NCBI GenBank assembly: GCA_005793345.1
Contig: SXSU01000050.1
Span: 1-64,000 of the forward strand
DNA length: 64,000 nucleotides
Source: Bdellovibrionales bacterium
GTDB lineage: Bacteria; Bdellovibrionota; Bdellovibrionia; Bdellovibrionales; Bdellovibrionaceae
Reading direction: 5' to 3'
Part shown: positions 17,910-27,274 of the stretch, one piece after another
How the letters are laid out: the number at the start of each line of letters is the position of its first letter
Numbering within the stretch: the stretch's first letter is position 1
Position numbers and translations under genes: made by a program
Notes under the pieces: generated by a model
Databases searched by the model: none
Seen by the model: only the letters and a program-made list of their open reading frames with translations
Told to the model about the DNA's origin: nothing

Positions 17910-18812
17910 GTGATTAATATTTATCAACTTCAAACTTATTTAACTGTGATAAATGAAGGAAGTATGACTGCCGCTGCTGATAAACTTTTTTTAACTCAAC
18001 CAGCAATCAGTCAGCAAATTCGCGCACTGGAAGAAGGTTTGGGAGTTGAATTATTAGTTAGAGGTATTCGTCAAATTAAACCTACAGTTCAAGGTGAAGT
18101 TTTACTTGAGAGTGCAAAAAAAATATTTATGTTAGTGCAACAAGCTGAAATTTCAGTAAGTATGCTTTCTCATAAAAAAGAAGGTGAGTTAAGGGTAGGA
18201 ACTATTAATTCTGTGGGATTGCATTTAATGTCTGGTTCTCTCAGTCGATTTTTAAAGTTGAACCCAAAAGTTCGAATGAAATTAGAATATGGCAAAATTG
18301 AAGAGCTTGTTGAACATTTTAATAACGAACAATTAGATGTATTAATAACTCCTGATTTAGAAAAAGAATATGGGTTAAAGTTAAATCAATTTGAAAAACG
18401 GGTTATTCAAAGAGAAGAAATGTGGTTTGTTGGTTCTGGAAAAGAAATTGAAACACCAGCTTCAATATCAGTTAAAGATATTACTTCACAACCCACAGTA
18501 TCCTTTAAAGGTGAATATTACAAATTTGATCAATCTTTAACAGAGAAATTAGCTCAAGCAGGGACAATTTTAAATCCAGTATTTGAATCATCCAATGTAG
18601 GAACTTTAAAAAGAGTTATTGAAACAGGTTTAGGTTGGGGATTTTTACCTGCCCACAGTGTTAGAAAACAGGTGAAACTAGGCCGGTTAATGAGAATTCC
18701 TGTTTTGGATTTTGACTACAAATTAGATTTGAACTTTTACTCACATCCAGCCGTAAAAAATAAAGATCTTGTGGATTTCTTTTTTAAATCAGTACAAAAT
18801 CAAGACAAATAA
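17910..18812 (+). CDS. LysR family transcriptional regulator
   Basis: A 300-residue regulator. The N-terminal winged helix-turn-helix (about 1-60) has the typical AADKLFLTQPAISQQIRALEEGLGVELLVR pattern, and residues about 90-295 form the LysR substrate-binding domain. It starts at GTG 17910 behind a run of six G. The family senses small effectors; the effector is unknown. The gene faces away from the neighbouring envelope gene on the minus strand, which LysR proteins often control. The stop codon TAA lies in the first bases of a repeat element. Confidence 0.9.
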   Translation: MINIYQLQTYLTVINEGSMTAAADKLFLTQPAISQQIRALEEGLGVELLVRGIRQIKPTVQGEVLLESAKKIFMLVQQAEISVSMLSHKKEGELRVGTINSVGLHLMSGSLSRFLKLNPKVRMKLEYGKIEELVEHFNNEQLDVLITPDLEKEYGLKLNQFEKRVIQREEMWFVGSGKEIETPASISVKDITSQPTVSFKGEYYKFDQSLTEKLAQAGTILNPVFESSNVGTLKRVIETGLGWGFLPAHSVRKQVKLGRLMRIPVLDFDYKLDLNFYSHPAVKNKDLVDFFFKSVQNQDK

Positions 18813-19005
18813 CTGCTTATGATTAAGTCTGATCGCTTCGCGATTATATCAGACATAATCATGCGCCGTTATTATCTTGTTATTTGCGAGTGATTTTCAA
18901 TCACTCTTTTTTGCTATGATTAAGTCTGATCGCTTCGCGATTATATCAGACATAATCATAAGCAGTTATTATCTTGTTTGTTTGCGTGTGATTTTCAATC
19001 ACTCT
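18808..19005 (-). repeat. Three-hairpin element, two tandem copies without H1
   Basis: Copy one, about 18808-18909, has H3 with inner stem atcgcttcgcgat and the variant linker-proximal arm gcgccgttatt, linker atcttgtta and H2 gagtgattttcaatcactc. Copy two, about 18913-19005, begins inside the H3 arm, has linker-proximal arm taagcagttatt and an imperfect H2 gtgtgattttcaatcactc. The inner stems of both copies are identical, suggesting recent duplication or conversion. They fill the gap between the LysR gene and lptE. Confidence 0.9.
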
Positions 19006-19067
19006 TTTAATTTTTAAAAGTAACTAAAATAGTGACAATATTAATTAGAATAGTCTAGTATTTCAGA

Positions 19068-19640
19068 ATGAAAATTTGCAATTTTATTTTTCTTTTAAGT
19101 ATTTATTTAATCCATTTGTCAAGCTGTGCCTACCGACAGGGGGCTCCTGAACGTGTTATGCCTGGTGGTTATAAATGGGTAAAGGTACCTATATTTAAAA
19201 ACTATACTCAGGAACCAGGAACAGAAGTTTTTTTCACTAATTCAATGATTGATGAACTTCAAAAATCAAAAATAGCTACGGTTGTGGATAATTCAGATAT
19301 TGTGGTAGAAGGTGCTATCGAATCAATTTCATATACTCCAACATCGATCAAATATGAAAAAGATGATAAAACCCAAACATTGCCAATAGGAGCAGTGCAA
19401 GCAACAGATTACAGAATTGTGGTAGTTACCACTATTAGCTTGGTCAGAAAATCTGATCAAAGTATTTTGTGGAGTAGTAAATTTGACGGAGAGCGCACAT
19501 ATACAGCTCCACAAATTAGTGGAGCCATTGTAAATTCAGCAAATCCACTTTATAACCTTTCAGCACGCAGATCAGGATTAAAGGAAATTGCAAATGATAT
19601 GGCCTCTGAGGCTATTGATAGAATGACCGAAAATTTCTGA
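19068..19640 (+). CDS. lptE: LPS-assembly lipoprotein LptE
   Basis: A 190-residue lipoprotein with lipobox LSSC and acylated C20. The fold signature fits LptE: PGGYKWVKVPIFKNYTQEPGTEVFFTNSMIDEL after the lipid anchor, then beta-strands and a C-terminal helix with IANDMASEAIDRM. It plugs the LptD barrel in the outer membrane for LPS export. The gene lies 35 bp upstream of holA, an order also seen in E. coli, which supports the call. A small DUF-type lipoprotein is the alternative. Confidence 0.83.
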   Translation: MKICNFIFLLSIYLIHLSSCAYRQGAPERVMPGGYKWVKVPIFKNYTQEPGTEVFFTNSMIDELQKSKIATVVDNSDIVVEGAIESISYTPTSIKYEKDDKTQTLPIGAVQATDYRIVVVTTISLVRKSDQSILWSSKFDGERTYTAPQISGAIVNSANPLYNLSARRSGLKEIANDMASEAIDRMTENF

Positions 19641-19675
19641 TGCATTATAATTATTGATGATGAAAGAAAATTTGG

Positions 19676-20713
19676 ATGCCAATTATAGATTTAAAAAAAA
19701 TACAGCAACAAACCCAAAAAAAAAATTGGTCTTCCCCTTATTTATTTTTAGGTTCTGAAACTTGGATTGCAGATCGTGGCTATCAAATTCTGAAATCACA
19801 TATTGTTGAACCAGAAATGATGGATTTCAATTTTTCAGTTTTATATTCAAGTGAGATTTCTGGAATAGATATTATTGAGCAACTTGAATCTTTACCAATT
19901 ATGAGTCCATTTAAATTTATTGTTGTAAAAGAGGCTCATTTGCTTGCAGATAAAGATTGGGATTTATTAAACCAGTTTTATGATAATCCAAATTATCATA
20001 AACTTATAGAAAAAAATATTTTACTTTTGCTTGCAACTGATGGAGATAAACGAAAAAAACAGTTTAAAAAATTTTTTGATAAGGCCCATGTTTTAGAATG
20101 CACTCCTCCATACGATAACCAAAAAAGAGGTTGGATTCAAGTATTGGCTGATGAAGAAAATTTATTATTAACAGATAGTGCAATTTCATTTTGGGAATCC
20201 CATGGAAGTTTTTCATTGAGTGAAATTGCACTAGAGTTAAAAAAAATTCGTTTATTTCTAGATAATACTGGGTCTGCTAAAAATTTAGAAGTCGATACGC
20301 CTGTTTTGGAAAAACTGCTCTCACAATTTAGTGAAGATGGGCCATTTAAATTAATTGAAGTGATCATGACAAAAAAATGGAATCGCTCACATGAGCTTAT
20401 TGAAAAGTTGATTCATCATGGTGATAATGGCATAGGTGTTGTTCAACTGCTTGCACGACAGGTACGATTACTTTTAAAGGTAAAATTAGCTCAACATCAG
20501 GGCATGAAATCACAAGGTCTAGCCCAATTCCTAGGAGTTTCACCTTACTTTGTTAATGATTATATTAGACAGGCTCAAGGGTGGACTTATCACGAATTAA
20601 AAATGTGGCTTGTGGAACTTCAAAAATTAGATGGCAAATTAAAATCGTCATCTCTATCTCCACTATTATGGTGGGAACAACATATAATACATATCCAGAA
20701 GGGGTTTCAATGA
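19676..20713 (+). CDS. holA: DNA polymerase III delta subunit
   Basis: A 345-residue clamp-loader subunit. N-terminal residues have SPYLFLGSETWIADRGYQIL, the middle LPIMSPFKFIVVKEAHLL and LLLATDGDKRKK, and the C-terminal domain GIGVVQLLARQVRLLLKVK, all in the order of HolA. Delta opens the beta clamp for loading on DNA. It overlaps ruvA by four bases (ATGA), so translation is probably coupled. It is close to the family length of about 340. Confidence 0.88.
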   Translation: MPIIDLKKIQQQTQKKNWSSPYLFLGSETWIADRGYQILKSHIVEPEMMDFNFSVLYSSEISGIDIIEQLESLPIMSPFKFIVVKEAHLLADKDWDLLNQFYDNPNYHKLIEKNILLLLATDGDKRKKQFKKFFDKAHVLECTPPYDNQKRGWIQVLADEENLLLTDSAISFWESHGSFSLSEIALELKKIRLFLDNTGSAKNLEVDTPVLEKLLSQFSEDGPFKLIEVIMTKKWNRSHELIEKLIHHGDNGIGVVQLLARQVRLLLKVKLAQHQGMKSQGLAQFLGVSPYFVNDYIRQAQGWTYHELKMWLVELQKLDGKLKSSSLSPLLWWEQHIIHIQKGFQ

Positions 20714-21342
20714 TTGCGTATTTAAAAGGGATTGTAAAAGATATCGAAAACGAAAGTTTAATTTTATTAGTAAATGGTGTTGGCTATGAGGTCTTTGCTC
20801 CTGCTATGACTCTTAATGAGCTTGAGGGTGAGCGGAATCAAATCATTGAATTATGGATACATACTCACGTCAGAGAAGATGCTTTTATTTTGTATGGCTT
20901 TTTAAATAAATCGGAAAAAGAATTTTTTCTTAATCTTTTAAAGATTAATGGAGTTGGGCCAAAGTCAGCATTGCATGTTTTGGGAGGAGCCCCAATGGAT
21001 CAAATTTTTGAAATGATTGAAAACGAAGATGTTAAAGGGCTTTCAAAACTTCCTAAAGTTGGAAAGAAAACAGCAGAACAAATGATTCTCTCATTAAAAG
21101 GAAAATTAGTTCGTCTAGATAAAGATGCTGACTCTAAAGAATTAAAATTAAAAAATTCAAAAATCTCTAAATGGAGTGGCACTTTAAATGTAATTGCATC
21201 TGCTCTTACAAATTTAGGTTATAGACCTCAAGATGTTGAATTGGTTGTTTCTCAGTTACCTCAAGATATCAGTGAGCAAGAGGGAATTAGAAAAAGTTTA
21301 CAAATTTTATCCGGTGAAATCAGAAAAGAAGCCAGCTTATAA
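20710..21342 (+). CDS. ruvA: Holliday junction branch migration protein RuvA
   Basis: A 210-residue protein. The start MIAYLKGIV is the canonical RuvA beginning; a longer in-frame ATG at 20581 lies inside holA and is rejected. Domain I is an OB fold with VNGVGYEVFAP. Domain II has two helix-hairpin-helix motifs, INGVGPKSALHVLGG and LPKVGKKTAEQMI. Domain III at the C-terminus (ALTNLGYRPQDVELVV) contacts RuvB. AGAAGGGG is the ribosome site. It forms the tetramer that holds the junction for RuvB. Confidence 0.95.
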   Translation: MIAYLKGIVKDIENESLILLVNGVGYEVFAPAMTLNELEGERNQIIELWIHTHVREDAFILYGFLNKSEKEFFLNLLKINGVGPKSALHVLGGAPMDQIFEMIENEDVKGLSKLPKVGKKTAEQMILSLKGKLVRLDKDADSKELKLKNSKISKWSGTLNVIASALTNLGYRPQDVELVVSQLPQDISEQEGIRKSLQILSGEIRKEASL

Positions 21343-21350
21343 GGAATTAT

Positions 21351-22352
21351 ATGTTTATTGAACGAGAAGTAGATGCCAATATTATTGAATCAGATCAGCA
21401 ATGGGAAAACAGTTTACGACCAATGAGATTTCAGGATTTTCCAGGTCAGGATATAATCAAAGAAAAATTACAAATTTTTGTTCAGGCTGCAAAAAAAAGA
21501 AATGCACCCTTGGACCACACTTTATTATCTGGGCCTCCAGGCTTAGGAAAAACAACTCTTGCCCGTATTATTGCAGAAGAAATGGGGGTTGATTTTAGAT
21601 CAACATCAGCTCCAGCGATAGATAAAAAAGGTGATCTTGCAGCTTTGTTAACAAGTTTAAAACCTCATTCAGTTTTATTTATAGATGAAATCCATAGATT
21701 AAACCGTGTCCTTGAAGAATATCTTTATACTGCAATGGAAGATTATTTTATTGATATTGTAACAGGTGAAGGATTAGGGGCTCGCACAATGAAGTTTGAT
21801 TTAGTGCCGTTCACATTAATTGGAGCGACAACTCGCGCAGGATTATTAAATTCACCATTTATAGATCGTTTTGGAATTATGGAGCGACTTCAATTTTATT
21901 CAAAAGAAGCACTCGAGCAAATTTTAAAGCGTTCATCACATATTTTAAATCTCGAATCATCTCATGATGGTTTACGTGAGATTGCTAAACGCAGTCGTGG
22001 AACGCCAAGGATTGCAAATAGGTTATTACGACGAGTACGAGATTATGCAGAAGTAAAAAGTAATGGCATAATGGATTATAAACTTACACAATATGCCCTT
22101 GATCAATTAGGTGTTGATCATGGCGGCTTAGATGATATGGATCGACAAATTTTAACATTGATTAAAGATAAATTTGCAGGAGGTCCAGTCGGAATAGAAA
22201 CAATGGCTGCTGCTTTAAGCGAAGAGCGTGATACCATTGAAGAAGTATATGAACCTTTTTTAATTCAAGAAGGTTTAATACAAAAAACACAACGTGGAAG
22301 AGTAATTACGCCACAGGGGTGTGAACATTTGGAGAAAAAATTAAAAAAATAA
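21351..22352 (+). CDS. ruvB: Holliday junction helicase RuvB
   Basis: A 333-residue AAA+ motor. Walker A is GPPGLGKT at 61-68, Walker B has DEIH at 112-115, sensor 1 is LIGATTRAGLL, and the C-terminal winged helix ends with TQRGRVITPQG. The N-terminal LRPMRFQDFPGQ segment is canonical. It is 8 bp downstream of ruvA with a AAGGAA site. No ruvC is present in the neighbourhood. Confidence 0.96.
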   Translation: MFIEREVDANIIESDQQWENSLRPMRFQDFPGQDIIKEKLQIFVQAAKKRNAPLDHTLLSGPPGLGKTTLARIIAEEMGVDFRSTSAPAIDKKGDLAALLTSLKPHSVLFIDEIHRLNRVLEEYLYTAMEDYFIDIVTGEGLGARTMKFDLVPFTLIGATTRAGLLNSPFIDRFGIMERLQFYSKEALEQILKRSSHILNLESSHDGLREIAKRSRGTPRIANRLLRRVRDYAEVKSNGIMDYKLTQYALDQLGVDHGGLDDMDRQILTLIKDKFAGGPVGIETMAAALSEERDTIEEVYEPFLIQEGLIQKTQRGRVITPQGCEHLEKKLKK

Positions 22353-22390
22353 GCAGTCTCTAATTAACTTTTAAAAAGAAGCTGCTTATT
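22348..22390. terminator. Hairpin between convergent ruvB and LprI-like genes
   Basis: aataagcag at 22348-22356 pairs with ctgcttatt at 22382-22390, and the loop holds a smaller cttttaaaaag palindrome. It starts over the ruvB stop codon. Because the two genes converge here, a bidirectional terminator is likely, though the T-run on the plus side is weak. Confidence 0.5.
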
Positions 22391-22426
22391 AGTTTTAATG
22401 TAATAAAAATTATTTAATTTTTTAAA

Positions 22427-23170
22427 TTATCTATCAAAACGTTCGTGTCCATGTTTAAAAAGACCTAAATTCTCTTTATATTTTTTAATACGATAAGAAA
22501 CATCAAAATATAATTTGTGTTTACATAAATTATCAAAGGCAATTACTTTTTCTTGAATTTCGTCAGATGATTTTTCAACTACGGAAAATTTAATAAGTTC
22601 AGATCGGTAATCACATTCTTTTTCAACGAAATCGACAAATTTAGCTTTTGCTAAGTTTAATTTTTCTTTAGTTATTTCTTCATTATATTCATAATTCATT
22701 AAGCTTCTGAACTGCTTTTCTAATGTGCTTATAATTTTAGAAAGTGGTTTTTTAAATAATGGAGGATAAACAGAATCTTGAGGTAAATCTAAAATAGAAA
22801 GTTTCTTTTTAACCTCACCTATTAGACAACTAGAAGCAATAAGTGGCGCTAAACTTCCACCTTCAGCTTCAAAACTTGCTTCAAAAGTGCAGGCAGCATT
22901 TTGAAAGTCATTCCAAGATTTAAAAGATAAATTAGCTTTTGTCCTTAATTCTTGATCATGGTAAGCTACTGATTTATTGTAACCTTCAAGTAATTTTGAC
23001 ATTAATTTTTCATTTTCAAGATATGAACAATAGTTCATTTCTTGTTGTGATATAGGATCATTACAATTTACAGTTTCTTCTTCTGTAGATTGAGCAAGAG
23101 TAGTGTTTTTAAATGAAAAAATGGTAATTGGCAAAACCAATAACAAAAATGATTTTTTGTAGAGTTTCAT
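22427..23170 (-). CDS. Secreted LprI-like (DUF1311) protein with duplicated domain
   Basis: A 247-residue exported protein with a signal peptide (about 1-26). Residues about 34-125 match the lysozyme-inhibitor LprI pattern: CNDPISQQEMNYC near the start, FKSWNDFQNAACTFEA, GGSLAPLIASSC and EVKKKLSIL. The rest, about 140-235, looks like a second, degenerate copy (KAKFVDFVEKECDYRSE, then NLCKHKLYFDV) that lacks the first half. LprI family proteins can inhibit lysozyme, but many are uncharacterised. AAGGGAAA is the ribosome site. The 170-bp upstream gap holds no recognised element. Confidence 0.75.
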   Translation of the reverse strand: MKLYKKSFLLLVLPITIFSFKNTTLAQSTEEETVNCNDPISQQEMNYCSYLENEKLMSKLLEGYNKSVAYHDQELRTKANLSFKSWNDFQNAACTFEASFEAEGGSLAPLIASSCLIGEVKKKLSILDLPQDSVYPPLFKKPLSKIISTLEKQFRSLMNYEYNEEITKEKLNLAKAKFVDFVEKECDYRSELIKFSVVEKSSDEIQEKVIAFDNLCKHKLYFDVSYRIKKYKENLGLFKHGHERFDR

Positions 23171-23339
23171 ATTTTTCCCTTTGGTGTAATTTTTTGTATT
23201 TCTAGGGATAGTTATATATTATTTTGCTACTGGTTTTCTACTGTTATTTTTTTGACATCTAGATCTTTTTTACAAATCAAGATCTTTTCTTAATGATTTC
23301 ACGAAAGTTAAAAGCAATCTAAATAAGATTTTTCAAATT

Positions 23340-24635
23340 TTAAGGGATCTTGAATAACTCATTATAAGTTTTTTCTGCAGCATTAGTTCTAGTTAAAAAA
23401 TGTTCTAGTACTTTTTTCTTATCTTGAGTTATATATGAATCAAAATGTTTTTTTAAAAGTGCAGCCATTTCCTCAGCTGTAGTCACAGTGGTCACAATAG
23501 GTGAATCATCTTCGAGTAAAATTTTTTGAAATTCAATGGCCTCTCTATTATTTGTATGATGAGGTCCAACAATTACTTTGCAACCATTACCTAAGGCCTC
23601 CATGACACTATGAACTTGATCCTTAAATGATCCACCTAAGACGGCTATTCCTGAATAACGATAAAGGTCTAATAAAAATCCTTTTTGATCAAATATTAAT
23701 ACTTGCACTTCTGGATCAAAATCAAATTTACCAATCATTTTAGATGAAAAAGTATATTTAATTTTTGCATTTTGTAAAAGTGCCTCAATTGATTTTAAGT
23801 GATTTCTATCTGTTTCATGGGGGACAATTATCAACCTATTTTTGAGTGTTAATTTCTGTAATGCTTGTATAATTATATTTTCATCCTCTGGCCAAGTTGA
23901 GCCAGCGATCCATACATTTTCATCTTTCCAACCTAGAAAATAATTTGGCAAATCTTTTTTTAATTCATTAATGCGATACCATACTTGATCATATCTTGGA
24001 TCTCCTGTGACAACACTTGGAGTTGTAGAAAAATATTTATTCATTTCAATTTGGTCTTCATCACTAACTAGGCAAACTTTTTTTATATAAGGCATACATA
24101 GTTCAAGAAAAAAACGTCCCCAATAAGTTACTTTTTTACTTCCAGGTGCAAAGGTTGCAGCCACTAAATAAACTGGAATAGAACGCTTATGGCATTGGAG
24201 AATTAGTTCTGGCCACAAATCTGTTCGTGAAATGACCAACATCTTAGGTTTTAAATTTTCTAAAAAAAAGTTAATTGAATCAAAATCATCCCATGGTAGA
24301 GGTGAATATCCATGGGCTTCATCAAACATTTTTACAGCTTTTTCAACCATAGTTTTACCCGAAGGTGAAAAATATGTTAAAAATATTTTTTGATGTGGCT
24401 GATCATTTATAATTTTCCGTAAAATAGGTTTAATATACTCAATTTCTCCTGAAGAACTATGAAACCATATAGGATTTTGTTGAGGCATCAAAAAGAGACT
24501 TTTTTTGGAAATTAAATTTTTTCGATCTAAAACAAATTCAGAAATTTTAGTTGAAAATAAGGGTCTAAAGACAGTTAATATTATTTGAAGAAATCTATAG
24601 GAGAGTCTATAAAAAAACCATTTAATTTGTATCAT
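23340..24635 (-). CDS. waaA: 3-deoxy-D-manno-octulosonic acid (Kdo) transferase
   Basis: A 431-residue family-30 glycosyltransferase that adds Kdo to lipid A at the inner membrane. An N-terminal membrane helix region is followed by WFHSSSGEIEYIKPIL and LTYFSPSGKTMVEKA, the latter comparable to the TSxTPTG region of KdtA. Later come SRTDLWPELI, VTGDPRYDQVW, IAGSTWPEDENIII, VPHET and AVLGGSF, all in KdtA order. The usual acidic ASVGE motif appears here as SSSGEIE. It starts one base after the stop of the heptosyltransferase gene, so the two form an LPS-core operon. Confidence 0.87.
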   Translation of the reverse strand: MIQIKWFFYRLSYRFLQIILTVFRPLFSTKISEFVLDRKNLISKKSLFLMPQQNPIWFHSSSGEIEYIKPILRKIINDQPHQKIFLTYFSPSGKTMVEKAVKMFDEAHGYSPLPWDDFDSINFFLENLKPKMLVISRTDLWPELILQCHKRSIPVYLVAATFAPGSKKVTYWGRFFLELCMPYIKKVCLVSDEDQIEMNKYFSTTPSVVTGDPRYDQVWYRINELKKDLPNYFLGWKDENVWIAGSTWPEDENIIIQALQKLTLKNRLIIVPHETDRNHLKSIEALLQNAKIKYTFSSKMIGKFDFDPEVQVLIFDQKGFLLDLYRYSGIAVLGGSFKDQVHSVMEALGNGCKVIVGPHHTNNREAIEFQKILLEDDSPIVTTVTTAEEMAALLKKHFDSYITQDKKKVLEHFLTRTNAAEKTYNELFKIP

Positions 24636-24636
24636 A

Positions 24637-25755
24637 CTAAAACTCTAAATTTTGATTATGATTTTGTAAAAGGATTTTTTTAATTTCTATGCAAACTTCT
24701 TCGGGTAATATAGATCTTAAACAGTCTTGAAAATTTTTATTTACACAAGGACCTTGGCCATGTTTGCTACAGGGGCGACATTTTAAATTGCGCTCCAAAA
24801 TCTTAGTTGTTTGAATGCGTGATGGAAATCCAAAGGGGGCTGGACCCATTAAAGCAATACAAGGATGACCTAATTGTTCTGCAATATGAAGTAATCCAGT
24901 ATCATTACTTACTAACAGTTTCGAATAAGAAAGTAAAATTCCACTTTCAGATAGATTAAGGGTGCCGGCAAAATTAAAAACTCGATCTGGAAATGAATTT
25001 TCAATTTCTTTTAAAAAAAAATCCTCAGGTCCACCTAATAAAATAAATTTTTGATCATGTAATAAACTTATTAGTTTTATCCAATAATCCTTGGGCCATT
25101 TTTTAAGCTCATGTGCCGAAGATGCTGCAAGTGTAATATATTTTGATAGCTCTAATGAAACATTTGAATCAAGGTTTAACTTCATTTTCTTAGCAAATTT
25201 GATTTTAAATTGATTTAAATTTTCTTTACTAAAAAAAACTTGAGGTGGTGGGGGTAATGAATTTAAAATCCCCCATGGAAATAGGGGTTCAAGGAGATCT
25301 CTTTGTCCAGAAAATGGCTGCTGAAAAAGATTAATGCGAAAATTAAATAGTAAAAATCTTTTTGTCCGTCGGATTGAGCGTCTAATAATTAAGGGTTTAG
25401 TGATAAAAAAGGAACTAAAGATCAGATTCCAGACGAATCTAAAGTTCAATGTCAAATAAAAGCATATCAGAAATGATCGCAAATTATTATGCGCATCATA
25501 GATATGTGTGAAATTTTGCTTTTTTAAGTTGTAAATTAAATTAAGAAGTCCCCTCAAACCATCATTCTTATTTAATCCCCAAACAGAATTGACCGCAGGA
25601 TGTGTTTCTATTAAAGGTAAAAACTCATTGCGAGTGACCCAATGGATTTCGCAATAGGGGTATTTACTTTTAATAGCTGATGGAACGCTTAGACATTGAG
25701 TCACATCGCCAAAACTTGAGAAACGAATGATTAATAACTTATTAAAATTTTGCAT
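24637..25755 (-). CDS. Glycosyltransferase family 9 (ADP-heptose:LPS heptosyltransferase-like)
   Basis: A 372-residue protein with the GT9 opening LLIIRFSSFGDVTQCLSVPSAIK, the central ITLAASSAHELKKWPKDYW, and the nucleotide-sugar site VSNDTGLLHIAEQLGHPCIALMGP. The terminal part carries CRPCSKHGQGPC and QDCL cysteines, seen in many GT9 proteins. It likely adds heptose to the LPS core, next to waaA. Whether it is WaaC, WaaF or WaaQ-like cannot be decided. Its 5' end overlaps the divergent gene at 25727 by 29 bp. Confidence 0.85.
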   Translation of the reverse strand: MQNFNKLLIIRFSSFGDVTQCLSVPSAIKSKYPYCEIHWVTRNEFLPLIETHPAVNSVWGLNKNDGLRGLLNLIYNLKKQNFTHIYDAHNNLRSFLICFYLTLNFRFVWNLIFSSFFITKPLIIRRSIRRTKRFLLFNFRINLFQQPFSGQRDLLEPLFPWGILNSLPPPPQVFFSKENLNQFKIKFAKKMKLNLDSNVSLELSKYITLAASSAHELKKWPKDYWIKLISLLHDQKFILLGGPEDFFLKEIENSFPDRVFNFAGTLNLSESGILLSYSKLLVSNDTGLLHIAEQLGHPCIALMGPAPFGFPSRIQTTKILERNLKCRPCSKHGQGPCVNKNFQDCLRSILPEEVCIEIKKILLQNHNQNLEF

Positions 25756-27274
25756 AACAAAACTAAACTATCATAATCCTTTTCTAAAAGTAAAAAGTTA
25801 TTTTATTGTATTGTTTAGTTTATCAATTTTTGCTCAAGCTCAATTTAGTGAGCAAGTTTCACACACAAGTTATATTTTAGGTGCCGGATTAAGTAATCAT
25901 GATTCAAAAAAAATTAATTTGTATTTAAGTTATGAAGCAAATCATTTTTATAATGAAGTACAGAGTTCAAATTTTATTGAAAATTCTCAATATCAATTTA
26001 CTAATTCGAATGCAAAAATCATAAAAAAAGATTTTAAAAACTTAGATAATTGGAATTTAGGATTTAAGTGGAATTCAAATTCATTCATATTTGATAGCTC
26101 GGCTAAAGTATATAATAGACAATTTCAAAATTTAAGTTATCTTTCAATTTCAGAGGCCTATTGGATCACTAAAACAAGTAATTATGATTCAAATTTAAGT
26201 ATTAAATTTATCTTAGGTCGCAAGCTTTCACTTTGGAGTGAATTAGATTCAACATGGCATCTTGGATTATGGAATCCAATTCTTAAATATGAACCATTTA
26301 ATACTATGGAACAAGGTTTGATGGGAATAGGTCTTGAGACTAAATCTCAGGCTTCATTTTTAGTTACAGGTGATTTTGTTGAGTCATCATTTTTTTATAA
26401 TAGTATTTTTATACCTCACCAAGAGCCTTTATCAACCATTCATCCTTGGTCAAAATTAAATCCACCAAGCCAGATAAGTATTTATGAGGTTCCAACTGCA
26501 ATAGAGTATCATATTCAAAGACCAAATATTTCAGAGGTGATTGATCAACAAGGTTATTCAGCGAGTTTAATGTATTCCATTCCAAAAATATTTTCAACTC
26601 GAATTTCAATGGGGCAGTTGCCTATGAACGAGTTTTTATTTGCAATACAAAATAAATTAAATAGTTCAGAAAAAACTCCTTATTTAAGTACCACTATTCT
26701 ACCCGTAAATCTTTATCATCAACTTAGCTCGTTTGATGCTATGATTGATTTTCAAATTGTAAAAATCAATTTTCATTCATTAAATGAAATGCCAATGCCA
26801 TATGAAGTTAAGGGGAGGAATAAAGCTTGGATATTACCAGTTCCTAGTAATACTCATTTTCAAGGGGTTGATCTTATTATTCCAGTTCTACAAAAATTTG
26901 AATTTGAACTTTCCTATATTGAAAAATCTGGAGGCAAGTTATCTTGGCTTGGAAAATTTTCTGACTTCATAAACGATAATTATAACTCACGATTTGGATT
27001 TGAAAAGAAAAATAAATTAGTTTTAAATTGGAAACAAGGGACTAAATTAAATATACACCATAAATTCCAAATGGAAAAAGAACTAATTGATAAAAGTGAA
27101 TGGGTTTCTTATAATTTTCAACTTCAATTACCAAATCAATTTAAAAACTGGTCTATTTATGGTGGTACTGAATTATTTTTTGCACCCATGTTGACGACAG
27201 TTTCAACAAAGAGTGATTTTGTTGTTTATCAAAATCATGACTACTTTTACGGAGGAATGAGATATGTTTATTAA
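25727..27274 (+). CDS. Probable outer-membrane beta-barrel protein
   Basis: A 515-residue protein with a signal sequence ending in FAQAQ near residue 39. The n-region is unusually long (about 20 residues) because the only ATG is at 25727, inside the start of the divergent heptosyltransferase gene. The mature part is rich in alternating aromatic strands (YLSYEANHFYNE, WNLGFKWNSN and similar) and ends in YGGMRYVY, typical of a barrel. It is followed by an overlapping lipoprotein gene, and the two are probably cotranscribed and may function together. No family is named. Confidence 0.65.
   Translation: MINNLLKFCITKLNYHNPFLKVKSYFIVLFSLSIFAQAQFSEQVSHTSYILGAGLSNHDSKKINLYLSYEANHFYNEVQSSNFIENSQYQFTNSNAKIIKKDFKNLDNWNLGFKWNSNSFIFDSSAKVYNRQFQNLSYLSISEAYWITKTSNYDSNLSIKFILGRKLSLWSELDSTWHLGLWNPILKYEPFNTMEQGLMGIGLETKSQASFLVTGDFVESSFFYNSIFIPHQEPLSTIHPWSKLNPPSQISIYEVPTAIEYHIQRPNISEVIDQQGYSASLMYSIPKIFSTRISMGQLPMNEFLFAIQNKLNSSEKTPYLSTTILPVNLYHQLSSFDAMIDFQIVKINFHSLNEMPMPYEVKGRNKAWILPVPSNTHFQGVDLIIPVLQKFEFELSYIEKSGGKLSWLGKFSDFINDNYNSRFGFEKKNKLVLNWKQGTKLNIHHKFQMEKELIDKSEWVSYNFQLQLPNQFKNWSIYGGTELFFAPMLTTVSTKSDFVVYQNHDYFYGGMRYVY

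Noticed and set aside
20581-20709. Extended N-terminus of ruvA
   Set aside because: It lies in holA and the canonical RuvA start MIAYLKG is at 20710 with a good ribosome site.
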